DNA from: Perkinsus olseni
Taxonomy: Eukaryota > Perkinsozoa > Perkinsida > Perkinsidae
Reading direction: 5' to 3'
DNA length: 64,000 nucleotides
Assembly (NCBI GenBank): GCA_013115135.1
Contig: JABANP010000021.1
Span: forward strand, 228,325 to 292,324
Of this stretch, positions 11,387 to 23,790 are shown piece after piece. Each line of letters begins with the position of its first letter. Position 1 is the first letter of the stretch. The notes under the pieces are model-generated. The model worked only from the letters and a program-made list of their open reading frames with translations, was not told the DNA's origin and ran no database searches. A program made the position numbers and the translations under genes.

Positions 11387-14300
11387 ATGCAACTTACCGA
11401 TGCTGATGCTGTCAATGGTTCGACAGTGTCCTCAGCTTCCACTGAGGCTCCCATCACTAGAGCTGTCGATGCGTTGTTGAACCAGGAAGGGGCGCACTCG
11501 ATCGACATGGCCCTGCCGTGCATTGATATGGCTAGCTTGGACGCCCCTGTTGGATTCAGTATCGGTGGAGAGACCCCTGTGCCTCCGGCCATACAGCAGC
11601 ACTTCAGTCGGGCGGTGTAGGCTGCTGCTGCTGCTGGCATCCCCTTTTGGGTGTCATCTGCCTTGTAGGTACAAGACCAACGTCGGCCTGCATGCACCCT
11701 TGTCACTTTTGTGGATGGCGGTGGATGACACGCTCTATCTGTGGAACTTTTCCAATGGTTCCCATACTTCAATACGTACGGCCACGGGAGGCAATACGTC
11801 GATGCTCGCATTAGGACGAAACTCTCCTCGCTGTAGTGGTATTAGCTGTATCTACTACTGTTGCCGACCTTCAGGGATGGACGGTGTTATCCTTACCTGC
11901 GCCATCGGCGAGCCTCGCGCTGGTGTCTTCGGAGACGTGGATCATGTAGGACCGTTCCTAGCTTCATCGCTTCTTCATCGAAGGGAGGGCATCTCAGATA
12001 CTTGCGGTTGTTACTGAGAGCACGGCATCGATACTTAGTCTTTCTGCGGACGCTAATGGAGTACTCTTGATAGACGTCCTTGAGGGCAACCAAGGAGGCC
12101 GATACTCGGTAGTAGCGAAAGTTGTGGTATTACTTATCTTGCAGTTGAGGTCTGCCTCGCTTTGAGAGCTTGATGGCTCCTCGTAGACCCGCTGCGGCTC
12201 TAATTCTCATGCACCGCCATCTGTTGGACATCGCTCGGCTGTTGCGAATGTTCAGGCCGCCCTATCGAAGGCTGTTGCATCCACGGTGACGCGAGTTACT
12301 GTCACCAGAGGCGGGAGGATCCTCCTATGGGGACCATCCGTCGAGAACGGCGTGTATGAGCTGGTCTATCAGCGATCCCCCGGCTGGGTTACTAGCCGGA
12401 CCTACCTCTCTCGGTGAGCCTCACTGGGGAGATGCGCTCCGGAGGGAATCTCTATCGGCAGGCACACGTTCACACGGAAGGGAATCTTTGGTCGAGCGTT
12501 GGGGTGGATAATGCCCGTACCTACTGCTGCGCCACGGAGCGAGGTGCCTGTCACTGCGCCATCCGGGAAGCATCATCAAGAGGAAATCTTTGCTGTTGGC
12601 GGAAGTGACGTCGAAGAGACCTTGGTCTATGCTAGCGTTATCAATAGGGAAGGTAGTGAGGTGATGGGTGGATCCCTCATGGCGAACCGGTGCGAGGAAA
12701 ATATTCGGAAGGCTCGCTTCGCCTACAGTGCTGCTACTAGGCAGCCGCGCAGCAGTGCACTCTCACACCCATCTCTCCCGTAGGCTGGCTCGGTGTATTC
12801 TCCCTCAACGTGAACACTAGCGGCCCGTGCGAGTCCGAGTGCCTGGGGTGGCTCTCGAAGCAGAGTATGGAGGAGGCCTTACGGAACGCTGGAGCCCCAC
12901 GGACAGCAGAGGGTAGTGCAATCGGTGGGAAGCTTCGGCATGATGGTTCGTGGTCAGTATCGATCCACAGTGTAATCCCGATGACGGCCGCTGACGGGTC
13001 TCCTCTGTGTATGCTGTTCACTACTCAAGGGGACAGGCTACTTGTTCATGCCCATCGTGAGAGGGAGACGGTATGGCCGGACGATTGGGCTCACTTTGGT
13101 CACAGTTCCGTTCTTAGTCGCCCTACACCATCTCTGTGGTATCGGTATCTCCATCGGGTGGTACTGACACCACGGCACTGGGGACAGCCGTTCCCTTGGG
13201 GAAGCGTCGACGTACGTGGCCTCCTCTGCTCCACTTTTTACGGGCTACTACTCAGGACGGCTAGGTGGCGACAAGCCCGTTCAACTGTCCTCCGCGACTG
13301 ATGTCATCTACTACAACAACGGTCTCACGTTGATAGCTACAGCGAACGATAAGTGTGTCCGTATTGGCGCTGTGGGTGAGTAGACTGCTGCTTGTCGTCA
13401 TCGCAGTATCGTTATCAGTAGGCTTCGCTCCTAAGGGCGAGATGGACGCCCTCACGTCGGGGCCATTCGCGGAGTATGTCGCGACAGTGGAGCTTCGTGG
13501 CCAGGTGGAGTCGGCTTCCAACGCGACACGTCCATCTTCGAGCCCTTCTGTGCAGGTGCTGGCTCTCGGGTCTGTCTCAGAGGAGGTAGAGTCCCGCGCT
13601 ACAGTGGGGCGTCGTAGGACTCGTCGTTGCTGGGTTCTCACTACCATGGGAGTAAGCCCGCTCACACTGGTAAGCCCGCCTCCTAAGTGCCCGTTTTTGT
13701 GCAAGGATCGTCTAACAGTTTTCCACTTCTGGGTATGAGTTCTCTGGCTCGGACGGCCTGACGACAGCGCCCGGGGACTCTGCTGAGGAAGTGGCCGATT
13801 GGTTCAGAGCTCTAGCGGAGCGAGGCTCCATCAGCTCAGTGTCGGCCCACATGTGGGACTGGTAGCGCCACCCTAGGTCGCTGAACAACAGTAGCGTCGT
13901 TGCTTGGCAGTTCCGATGTCTATGTGGCAGCCTACGCCTCCCAGTGTGAGTATCTGTCAAGGGTGGGCCGTATTGAGCCTACGCACGTTGGACGGTGGAT
14001 GAAGGGGCTGCTCATGTAGGGGCTATTTGGAGAGTCTATCGCTAGGACGATCGGGCGCCGTTAGATACCTCTCTTGCGATCTTTGGCCGATCTGGTCTCG
14101 GCCAATTTTGCGGCGCGCGGGAAAGAAGTCATCCAAGTCGCAGATAGGCCTTGGTGTCAGCGTGGCTCACGCCTCCGTCCCTGATCTGGAGGTCCTCATC
14201 GGCCGACTCAAAACCGTGGGCAAATTTGTAGGCAGATCACCGCGGCGAGCTCCTTCGATGGACTTACTCTCCTCAGGTGGCTGGGGTATGCAGTTTGCTT

Positions 14301-17300
14301 GAGAAAAGCCGCGTCGGCCCTTTGAATGCTGAACACCTTCCCGCGTACAAGCGCCGGCAACTAGTAGAAGTGGAAACCAACCAGAGAGACCATACTATGG
14401 TAGTGCAGGCTGTCGTCGTCCCTATCTCGCTTAGGCCTCTGGGGGTCGTTATCCTTGCTTTCAGGCTCGGTGTACTACCTTGCTCTGCTCCATCCGAGAC
14501 TCGATCGGCTTGACGTCGGAGACTCTGTCGTTGCTGGTGATACTGCAGACCGGCATTCATTCCGGCTATCGGATTCTCAACGACCACAACAACGACCATT
14601 GGATCGGTACACAGTCAACCCTGACTGGCTGCCCTCCTAACACCTCCCGGATCAGATGCTCTCTGCGAGACGCCCCTGTCGTCAGTGATCGAAGCTGGCC
14701 CGCAGTGGACGCAGAGCCGGTCTGCGCTATCACTGCTGGCATCGGCTGTGCTGAGGGAGTCTGGGTGCTCTAAGGACGTCGTTGAGGCCGTCTCCCGCCT
14801 GTGCCCCACAGTAGGGACATCGACCCCGTATTCAGTAGTAGTACTGCTTGCCCCTGCAGATCCTCGGTCATGTTGACGCAGCTGCAGTGACTGCAGATCG
14901 CCCGATGGGCGCTGTGAAGGGCGATGCCACGAGGGAACTGTTGGTAGGTTGTACTCAGTGTGCTCCCCTCAGAAGTTCTCCCACCTTAGGTTTCACATCT
15001 TTCTACTATACTCTCCTCACCGGCCCTCCAAGAGCTGCCAGAGTCTCTTGCCAGCCTTCGACGGTTGGCAGCTTATGACCCCAAGGGCGCCTTCGATCAG
15101 CTCCTCATGAAGTGCACGGAGGTACTGTCTCTCAAAGAACCATAGCTTATCGATACCATTGCTATCGTTATTCCCGTAGAAGACTAGCTGTTCTCGCTAG
15201 GTCAGCGAGAAGGCGGTCGAAGCCGTGCTGGATGCCGCCGCTCCGATGATGAGCAACAACTCCCAATGCCTCACTGACGTAGGTCTTGAACTCAGTGCTC
15301 TGTCGTAGTGCCCCCTAGGTCCTGTACGCCTGTGGTGAGCTCGCCACTGGAAGCTGCCCTCGGGCCCTCATGATCGCCTTGGGACGAGTCGTAGGCACAC
15401 CAGGGCTTGCCGAGGCCATTACTAAGGTAGGGCTCACCTCGGCCATCGGGTAGGGTATCCTGGGACGTCAGATACCCTCTGCTAATATCGTTAATAGGGT
15501 GCTGTTGATACTGAACGATGCCCTACATGGCGAGGAGGCCCCTGCAGAAGGTGGTCTCGTTCTGGAACCAGTAGCTGCTGGAGAGCTCCTACAGGCGGTA
15601 TATGTCCTTCGCGGGAAGCATGTGAAGGCAGCAACAGTAGGACAACAGGGGAATGATGTGCTCATGGTGGCTGCAGCAGTCTCGCTTCCACGTCCTTCGC
15701 TCGCCCCAGCCATCATCGGCAATCGTAAGGCATTGGCTGGATCACACTAACACTGATATAGCTCCAGTACTGAGATAAAGATCTCAGATGACCGTGCCTA
15801 TAATCCCTTATGCAACGACTAATGCTGAGCGATACCGTCTGTCAGACGACACGACACCATGGAGTCGTCTCCACCGTCTGCTGCCATCTCTGTCGCAGGT
15901 GTTGCGAAGCCTATCGACTATTCGCTCGCCGGAGGTGACACTGGAACAGAGGAAGCGTTGGCTCCAATCGGCTGTGGATTGTCTGAGGGTGGCCAATGAG
16001 GAGAAGTCAGAGCTAGCGGTGAGTAGTGCGAGCTTATCGACCCGTCCATTGAGGTCCCTCCCTCGGCAGGTCCAGATGGGCTACATACTCTGCACCACGA
16101 CCTACGTCCAGTTGCCAATGCTTCGTGAGACGGAGTACATGCTCAGACACGCCCATAGTCATGCTGGGTAGTGCCAACTAACAGAGATTAGGACCCCTTC
16201 ACATGCTTGGCGTAGGTCAATGACCTGGTCGAAGGAAGCGACGGCGGCGAGTGAGGAGCTGGCAGGGGAACTGCTGCCTCTCAGCACATTGTGAGGCCCT
16301 TCCCTTCCAACTCCGTTGAGGTCGAGTCTCTCCCAGGTTCACGTGGGCCAACAAGCTCCGCTTCCCACAGTTCCAGATGGTCTGCGTGACCAATTCCTTG
16401 CAGCAGACCGCCGTGTCTTCTGACGGTAGGGCCTCCCTACCACTGTACCCAATGCTGATCAGTCTCATGCAGATATCCTACACTACTGGGTCACCGTCTG
16501 CTTTCCCCCGCCGGACGGGCCCTACTGCCGCCTCTCAGCGATGCCGTAAGAGCCCCGAGCTTGAGTACCTGTGTCGTTATCGTTTGCCGTAGGTTCCGTA
16601 AACCAGCAGACCTCATGGGGCTACCTCCTCTACCCCGGTCGGGACGTTTCCTTCTTCATGAGATATGACGATGAAAGTCAGAGTAGTTCCAGAGCGAATG
16701 GAGACAGCCAGGACTTCGTGGGAGCCGCTAAGAGGTGGATAGTCGAGGGAGCAATCGGTGGTCAAGAGATCGGTTGCACCTGGTTGGGTTCAGGTTCTGT
16801 GGAGAGCTGTGCCAGATCGCCGAAGCCTGTCGGAATGGTAGTACCGGAGATTGAACACCGCATCCCAGAGAATGAAGTCAGATACGGTCTTCCAAGCCGA
16901 GATCGTCGCGGCTGTTTTGGAGTACTGCCATGCTGTAGTCAGGGAGTACAAGGGAGAGGAGGAAGATGAGAATGATAACGTATGCTTACCGTGAAGGGCC
17001 ATCCCCAGGAGCATTGTGCCCTCCTCAGATACTGGCTATTTGCCGTGGAGTGGTCTATGAATTCTGCGGTGTCTCCCTACGCTCCCTATTGACCATCTAT
17101 GAGCACCTCGAGAGTACCCACAGTAAGGCCCGCCGTATGCTACCATCAGTGGATTTACTAAACCCTCCTTAGAAACCTGGCTCCGACGTATTCGAGACCA
17201 CATGCCCTCAACAGCGGCACGATCGCCCCTTCATCTGCACCACACAAAGGTGAGGGAACTCCGTGAGGGATCTCGTGGCGAACTGCTCCCTGCTGTAGGT

Positions 17301-17448
17301 CCGAGCTCACATGCGGCTGGTACTAGAGGCCCTACGGTCCTGGGTGCGAGACGAGGAAGATCGTCTGCTGGATCGGAGCCAAGGTCTGCCGGCGCTAGGA
17401 GGCCCTCGCGGTTCGAACCCTCCCGCAGCCGTTGCAGGACTTACGTAA
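11387..17448 (+). CDS. NUP155: Nup155/Nup170-family nucleoporin
   Basis: This is a structural scaffold protein of the nuclear pore inner ring. The start chosen is ATG 11387, which opens MQLTDADAVNGS. It leads into an N-terminal motif like the metazoan family (AVDALLNQE...VPPAIQQHFSR), then an intron and LSLLWMAVDDTLYLWNF, matching the family's AWLTID.DIF.WNY segment. Further hallmarks: GGRILLWGPSVENGVYELVY followed by QRSPGWVTSRTYL (about 12310-12410), SVIPMTAADGSPLCMLFTT (about 12965-13025), VLTTMGV (about 13635), the solenoid motif SPEVTLEQRKRWLQSAVDCL (about 15930-15990) and ELLPLSTLFTWANKLRFPQF (about 16260-16375). The beta-propeller thus covers about 11.4-13.7 kb and the alpha-solenoid the rest. 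Introns are many and very small; I did not fix every junction. The 3' end (GLT stop near 17448) is approximate, because an alternative frame continues to about 17550. Confidence 0.85.
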
Positions 17449-17635
17449 CACTAATGTTAATCGGAACGCTACTACCAACGTTTCCAATGCTGCTCGAAGT
17501 GTTTCACTTCTGCGGGGCCCTGATCGCTTCCGGCGGAACGGCTAACGCCTGATGACGCGGATTCGATTGTTTCTGGTTTGTTGTTTCGTCGGCTCCCACT
17601 CGTCTCTAAGAGTGCCGGTGCTGTGATCAGACTAA

Positions 17636-19313
17636 ATGACATCCCCCAGCGGCGCCACACAGGCAGCAGCGACTCTCGCCGCCGCCCTACAGGAGCAGCA
17701 GGAGCCGCCTCCTGCCGATGGCCTGGAGCCTAATCACGTTCAGCTTATCCGTAATACAGCCTTGGGCGTTATACGTAACGGTCCTCAATTCGCTGAATGG
17801 TTGCAAACCAAACGTCGTGGAGATAAACAGTACACTTTCCTCTTCAAGGGGCTCGGGCACGACTACTATCAGTGGTGCCTCTCTAATCCTGAGGAGTGTA
17901 AACGATTAGAGGATGTCGCGCAGGAGCAGCAGGCTGATGCTGAGTCGGATTCTGATGCAAGCGATAGTGGCTCTGAGTCGGACAGGAGCTCGAGGAGTAG
18001 GGACAGGAAGCGAAAGTCTAGGTCCCGATCTCGAAATCGCCGCCGTCCCCGTAGCCGATCCCGCCGTAGCAGGCGCTCAGGCAGCCGACAAAGGCATCAT
18101 TCGCGGTCTCGCAGAAGGAGGTCCCCTCCGCCGTCATCTTGGCGAAGGCGCGACGCTGAACCGAGCCGTTATAGGAGAAGATCGAGATCTCGTAGGAGAT
18201 CGCGCTCGCCCCGAAGCAGAGGTCGGTCTGGATCCAGGAACCGACGCATGGAACGATCGAGCGAATCCAGAGAGAGGTTCCTAACGAAGGCTCGGGAGTG
18301 GTCGGCGGAGCGAAGGAAGAGATCGGAAAGTAGGATCAGGCGTATTAAAGAGAGGGACGAGGAGAGGGAGAGGGAGCGCGCCAGGGAGCTACCGACTCAG
18401 AGCTCTATGTTCCGTGATCGTCAGCCGCGCGGTTATCGTCCAGGACGGGATTATGAGAGGAGACCCTTGGGAGGCAAGGGCATGGGGAGCAGCTCCTGGA
18501 ACAGAAGTCCGTCGGCAAGGCAGGTTGCCCCTCGTCGTCCGAAGCCTGTAAAGGCGAATAAGATGTATGGGTGGAGTGATGATGAGTACGTAGAAGGGGA
18601 AAGTCCGAAATCTGATGGTGATAATAATGTTGAACACCTTCCTGCACGAGAGCATGTCATACCTGATGAGGCGAAGGGGTGGTATAGGGGCTCGGACAAT
18701 CGATGGAGACGGGCTAGGATCACAACAACGCCTGTATTGACCGTGAAATTAGATCATAAGGGGCAAGTCGTTCACGCTAAGAGCAGTGCTGAGCGTCTCG
18801 CTATGTTGAAGTCGAAGCTGTTGTCGGGAGGGAAGAAGGCGGACGAGAAGGATGAATCGCCTACTGCATCGTCCCCTTCGAAGAAGGCCGAGGCTGCTGC
18901 TGCTGTTACTTCCAATGAACAGCCGTTGCGGGATCCTAGTGAAGGAAGGGAGGCAGATACTGAAGGCGACACTCCGAAGGCGTCGAGGGTGAAGGTGAGT
19001 GCAGATAAACGGAAGGCCCGTAGCAGTACCATAAACGACGACGAGGAGAAGGAGAACGGTGAGAAATCACGTAAGCGGAGAAAGGCTACCGAGGAGGAGG
19101 AAAAATCGCAGGTTGAAGAGCAGGAGGCGGATGATAAGAAATATCCGAAAAGGAAGCTCTCACTGTCACCGAGGAAGGGGGTAGTACTCTGGCTGGGGGC
19201 CTAAGAACGCCTCGTCGATGGGTTGGCTTCTTTAGGCGTCCTCGTCACCTTCGGTGGAGGCTCGACAGAAACAACTCCGTGACAAGTTATTGGGATCGAA
19301 GCGGAGCAGGTAG
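17636..19313 (+). CDS. SURP-domain SR-rich splicing factor
   Basis: This is probably a nuclear pre-mRNA splicing regulator. Exon 1 (17636-19180) opens with an Ala/Gln-rich leader. A SURP (SWAP) module follows at about residues 34-90 (VIRNGPQFAEWL, YTFLFKGLGHDYYQWCL). Then comes a long RS domain (about residues 118-270: SRSRDRKRKSRSRSRNRRR and similar), a GYRPGRDYERR stretch, and an acidic/basic C-terminal region. A 55-nt intron (19181-19235) joins phase 0 to exon 2, which encodes ASSSPSVEARQKQLRDKLLG and a short basic end with TAG at 19311-19313. Such a short amphipathic end fits splicing factors of the SFSWAP/CLASRP/U2SURP group. An alternative final intron (donor at 19311, acceptor TTTTTTTAG near 19363) could change the last residues. 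Which subgroup it belongs to is not certain. Confidence 0.8.
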
Positions 19314-19684
19314 AGGAGCCCTCTCTGCGTACGTGTCTGTTCTACCGTTGTTTTTTTAGTGATGAAGGGACTGCCTGACGACGACTATGATGATGCTGAT
19401 GTGTAACAATGCTACGGCCGACTAAGCTGATATGGTTAAAGGCTGCTTTTTCCGCTACAGAAGTGTCTTGTGTTTCTGAGTACCACCGCGCATCTCAGCG
19501 ACCATCACACCGGAAGTTCCGAAAAGTGTGGTATTGAGTCGAAGCTAGCGCTTAACGCAACAATCCCGTACGGTATGAAAACCATGTTTATTATCATTTG
19601 ATTCTACCCATGGGTCGCATCGCCTTCGTGAGATCACTCTTCAATCTAGTAAATACTTCAACATCAGTCCTACCACATCTTCAC

Positions 19685-21296
19685 CTACTCAGCCAGCCTA
19701 TCCTGCAGCTCCGCATTCTCCTTCTCGACCTCTGCTATCAATCCCTTGTGTTCATAGATGTCCACCTCGCACTCGGCCTTTTCTGACAGCTTACTGTGCA
19801 GCTCTCGTTCAACGGTGGCCTTAGCCAGCTGAAGACCGCGAGGTTTAACCAGGCCGTCCTCAAGAGCGTTAGTGAGTTGTGATCGGATTTGCTCGAGGTG
19901 TCCGTCCGATCGGCACCCTTCTTCCTCTGCGTCATATTTCGACCTATTCTGCTGAAGGGCTGACAGTTGAGCCTTCATCTTCGCTAGTATGTCGGCGTTC
20001 CTCGACCGCTCGTTTCGAAGCTCCGATAAGTGGAAGTCAAGTCCTCTCCGTACGGCTGTGCTTTTCGACATCGTTCGACACAGGGATCTGAACCACACCC
20101 TTCATGCTCCTCTCAGCGTTTCTTTCCCCACTTGAACTCTTCGGTCCTCTGCAGTGCTACACGGTCTAGACACTCTCTAACGCGGTCCAGGAGTTCATAG
20201 TCTGCGGTGCTGACCGTGCTATTGTACGTCTCCCCATGATGGCCGGGCTTAGGCAGTAGTATCTCACCTGTGGCAGCCACCAGCACCATCGTCTGTCGCG
20301 GAAGCCTTACTCATCAGAGAGCCTTCCAGCGCTGTTCTGTTCTCTTGTAGCCGCCTAGTGGCCGACATCAGTCTCGGGTCGTCTATCCGTATGTTCGAGC
20401 CGTCCGCCAAACTAGTGGGGAATCGACACTCGATGATCTTGTCGTTGACACTGATACCACCCATAACCGTGTAGAGTCCTTCCTCACTCAGAGGGTTCTC
20501 CGCGATATCTGAACCTCCACAGTTCTCAGTGCCCTTCACGCCAGGCTCACCGAGTGCGAGTATCGATCGATTCCGCATCAAGAGCTGTTCGATCGCGGCA
20601 GCGTTAGAATCATCCAGAGCAGTTCCTCTCAGGTCCAGCTGAAGGCGCAACACCCTAGCAGCGTATCATGTTCAGAGAAGCTACTTCTTCGATGCTCGTG
20701 TGCGCCTCCAGGACCTCACAAATCGCCTTAAGTCCGCTACCGTCGCCACGATGGACCAACGGATTGTGACGAAGTGACAACCTTAAGGGAACTCACTCAG
20801 AGTACCATTCAGCGAACGAGCTTCGTCATCATTTTGAACTTATCACAAATCTGGGTCCCTTACGATTCCACCAAGTCGAGCGGCGGCAAGGTGAGGCTAC
20901 GTCTTCAGAAGTGGTGTATACCGCAAGGCCTGGGCCAACACCATCGCTCTGTCTGGTCTGAGGTCGACTCCCCGAAGGGTTATGCTCTTCAGAAGCGGGT
21001 TGTGTCTGTACGATGTTGCTGCTGCGAGAGGCAGGGTCGCTCGCCTACCGAATGTCCGCAACGAGTTCCTCGTAATCTGAGTCTTGCAGCTGGGAGAACT
21101 CCAACACGATGTGCTCATTACCGCTCAGCTGGGCCATTTTGGACAGGAAAACCTTTTCGTACACATACGCTAGGCCGTCGAATAAATCTTGCGCACTCGC
21201 ACACTCTTGCATTTTCGCTAGCTCACCTAACTTTCGCAGGTTGACTAACGCATTACGATATGAATGCAATGTGAAGGAGCTGAAACAAATTTATGC
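19685..21296 (-). CDS. Leucine-rich-repeat protein with C-terminal coiled coil
   Basis: The N-terminal exon (from about 21292 down to 21045) is helical: KLGELAKMQECASAQDLFDG. Next come ribonuclease-inhibitor-type LRRs: HNPLLKSITLRGVDLRPDRA, LSLRHNPLVHRGDGSGLKAI, LDLRGTALDDSNAAAIEQLL, ENPLSEEGLYTVMGGI. Introns of 44-48 nt join these in frame: one ends just before LDLRGTAL, and one of 44 nt near 20095-20138 links EEFK to SLCRTMSKSTAV. The last exon (to TAG 19685) is a coiled coil of about 130 residues (LRNERSRNADILAKMKAQLS...EVEKENAELQDRL). A TTTGTTTCAG acceptor at about 21293 suggests a missing upstream exon, so the start is open. If the 44-nt intron is not real, the coiled-coil ORF would be a separate 128-residue gene starting near 20068. 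Confidence 0.65.
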
Positions 21297-21641
21297 AATA
21301 AGAGTTTTGTTAAGGGGCGTACCCTCATTCTCTTTGGCGAGCACACGGGCTGATGTGACGTCAGACATGTATAAATGCTTTTACAGACCCCTTCATTTGG
21401 TGGGCATCACTGATGACTATCAATAAGAGGGTCCCCTCTGGACTGCCCGAGCCTAGCAGCTGAACAGGCTAGCTAGTACCACGTACACAGCGTTCTAGCT
21501 TGACCGTTCCTCGGCGCATCTGGTTCCAAACACTCCCCAGTGTTGCTAATAGAGCTGACCATTCGCCCTTCAATGTCGGTGGATGGCGGAACAAGCGTTA
21601 CCTCAATCTGCAGTTACTCAAGTTTATTTTCGATTTCGAAA

Positions 21642-22161
21642 ATGTTCAAGAAGGTGGCGCTATTCGTCTTATGCGCGCTTATGGCGTCGGATCTGTCAGG
21701 ATGCAGCTCCGACTCGACAACAACCACTCCCAAACGTAAGTGTGTGGGATGCTTTTGCTGGCTCAAGCGTCGGCCATCCTATGTTGATGTATTCAATGTA
21801 TTTTTCAGCTACCACGAACGACCCCGCGTCCACGCATGCTGCGCTTCGCACGACCACTCAAACCACTACTACCACCACAACAACCACTACGACATCGACT
21901 AGCACCGTGAACTGTATGAACGGTGATTACTATTGCCAAGTCATGTCCGGCAACAAGAATAGTTACTGTAGATATTATGGTAGCACTGGTGTTTGCCAAG
22001 GTCTAAGCATTCCGTGCAACTGCAATGAGATGCCTCCGACCACTAGAGCACCACCACCGACTACCTCCCCTAGTGAGGTGACTTCAACGCAGAGTGTTGC
22101 GACAACTTCTGCTCAACGTGGACTTGAGGCCGAGTATAGAGATGAAGATCAGTCTTTTTAG
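21642..22161 (+). CDS. Secreted Thr-rich protein with six-Cys module
   Basis: Exon 1 (21642-21735) encodes a signal peptide with a lipoprotein-like end (MFKKVALFVLCALMASDLSGCSS). A 73-nt intron (21736-21808) follows, then exon 2 (21809-22161); the protein is 148 residues. The mature part has a polythreonine linker, then a compact module with spacing C-x6-C-x10-C-x8-C-x6-C-x-C (CMNGDYYC...CNC). A P/T-rich tail with MPPTTRAPPPTTSP closes the protein. Polythreonine is a likely target for O-glycosylation. The neighbour at 22.6-23.2 kb carries the same module, so the two are tandem paralogues. I do not recognise the module as a named domain. Confidence 0.75.
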
Positions 22162-22632
22162 CACGCGCAACTGGTCAGTGCCCACGATGAGGGCCAGCAA
22201 TATCTCTAATAAGGATGTCCAGTATAAAATTCCGTTCCTTCTTCATGGTGAACCTATAGTGTTTCTTCTTCCTTAGTAACGTCTCGTGACTGTGGTGTTC
22301 GCCGTGGTTTTCCGACGACTTCGCCTGGGTTGTGTTGATTAAAGTTTCCGAAGGGCAACGCATATGAGGGGAGGCTCCCGCTCAAGTGGGCCAGCTGAAT
22401 CCTCATGAGAGGAATGTGGCCAGGAAATATGAAGCGAAAGCTCGGAGCGGTCACCAGTCGATAGTCAGCGCGCTTCATGCAGGGGTTGTCCAACTCCCTG
22501 GTGATTCGTTGTGGAGCTTGAGTGTGATGCTCACAGATGCTCTGATGGGGGTGAGAACTCGTGCACTGAGCCTCAAGTTAATGGCGTGCAAACAATGATC
22601 CGGAGGCGCGTGACGCTTGCTGCGGAGTGTGG
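22162..22632. other. Intergenic between the two Thr-rich genes
   Basis: No gene supported. It holds the 3' flank of the first paralogue and the 5' flank of the second; open frames here are short and lack domain signal. Confidence 0.5.
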
Positions 22633-23186
22633 ATGCGTCACGTCAGACACCCCGAGGTGACGCCAATACTACCAAACCCATGCCGGAGCCTGTCCATCTT
22701 CGTCACTTCCTTGGCAGCGCTTATCGCGTTCTTTTATCGGCGGTTGTGGCCCGGTGCCCACAAGAGCTCCAGAGAGAGGTAAGCTTCGTCCGGTATGAGT
22801 GAGGATCTTTTCGCCCCTCTGATTGTGTTGTGCCTGTCTTAGTCCCACGGCGAGCGACTCCCGAGATCCCTTCGAGTATTCGGGGCTACACGACGTCTAG
22901 TCCTGCGACTATAACCAGTACTACTACGACCACCACTACTACGACCACTACTACGACCACTACTACGACCACTACAGAACGTCCACAGTGTACGTACGGA
23001 GATATGGCTTGTCGGCTGGCATCACTTGATCTCGATGACCGATGTTTATTCTGGAAGACAGGGCACTGCGAAAGGCTCCCAAGTCAGCCATGCTCTTGCC
23101 TGCCACCGACCACATCCACGACTACCAGTCATAACTTGTCGGAAGTTTCACTAACTACAACGGCTCCTCCTGCCGATGTAACCTAG
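22633..23186 (+). CDS. Secreted or anchored Thr-rich six-Cys paralogue
   Basis: The ATG at 22633 gives MRHVRHPEVTPILPNPCRSL and then a hydrophobic segment (SIFVTSLAALIAFFY), fitting a signal anchor or signal peptide. One intron leads to the second exon beginning near 22842 (PRRATPEIPSSIRGYTTSS). A GTAAGC donor (22781) is the best consensus, but the frame is kept only by an upstream GTGCCC donor near 22757, so the exact junction is open. A pure Thr tract encoded by a 12-base minisatellite (ACTACTACGACC-like, 22918-22975) follows. The module C-x6-C-x10-C-x7-C-x7-C-x-C (CTYGDMAC...CSC) and a tail with LPPTTSTTTS complete it. Arrangement and cysteines match the gene at 21.6 kb. Confidence 0.6.
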
Positions 23187-23790
23187 ACTTCCCCACCGCA
23201 ATAAGACCTTCTTAGATGACGAGAGAATATTTAGCAGCTCACAGTCACCCTGTAATTGTTCACCTATCATGATATTATGGTTCCCGGCGTTGGTCTCAAA
23301 TCTTTTACCACAGCGCCTTCGTTCTATCTCGCCAGCTGCATCGCTAATCTACTGCGATTGTATCGGCTTATCTGTTGCTCAAGAGGGTTGAGTTGTCCAG
23401 GGTCGCTCGATTATATTCCTCTGCGAGGTTCCGACCGCTTCTGATTGAAGTTGTGAGTATCCCCGTCGTCCATCCGAAGCTCACATGCGATCGTTAGCGA
23501 GCCCGCAGCCATCACTAGCGCACGCAACACGTGGTGAACGGTCAAACGTATTGCCTGAGTCACCGCCAGATGGGGTCGTGTGAAACATCATCAGTTAGCA
23601 TCCTGAATGACTGCTCGGAGTAGACGTGGAATCGCGAGCGTCTCTTGCCGGCTCGTCGGACGATCTCTTCTGGAGCGTTCCAAAACTTTCTCTGCGGCGG
23701 AGTTCTGCAAAACTCCGAGTTTCTTCACGCGCGAAGCTCGGTCTTCCCTGCAGCCAGCAGCATCCTACCGAAATGCAAACGCAAGTAGCC
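23187..23790. other. Intergenic, no supported gene
   Basis: This lies between the stop of the Thr-rich gene and the stop of the GT47 gene on the opposite strand (convergent genes). The minus-strand frame to 23595 is the GT47 frame read past its last intron and is not coding here. Confidence 0.5.

Noticed and set aside
17718..18284. Other-frame ORFs inside the SR protein
   Set aside because: Shadows of the RS-repeat codon pattern; the frame with SURP and RS domains is the real one.
23595..23790. C-terminal extension of GT47
   Set aside because: Frame continuity exists only if the 47-nt intron before the WFDWW exon is ignored; the spliced form has a better ending and stops at 23791.
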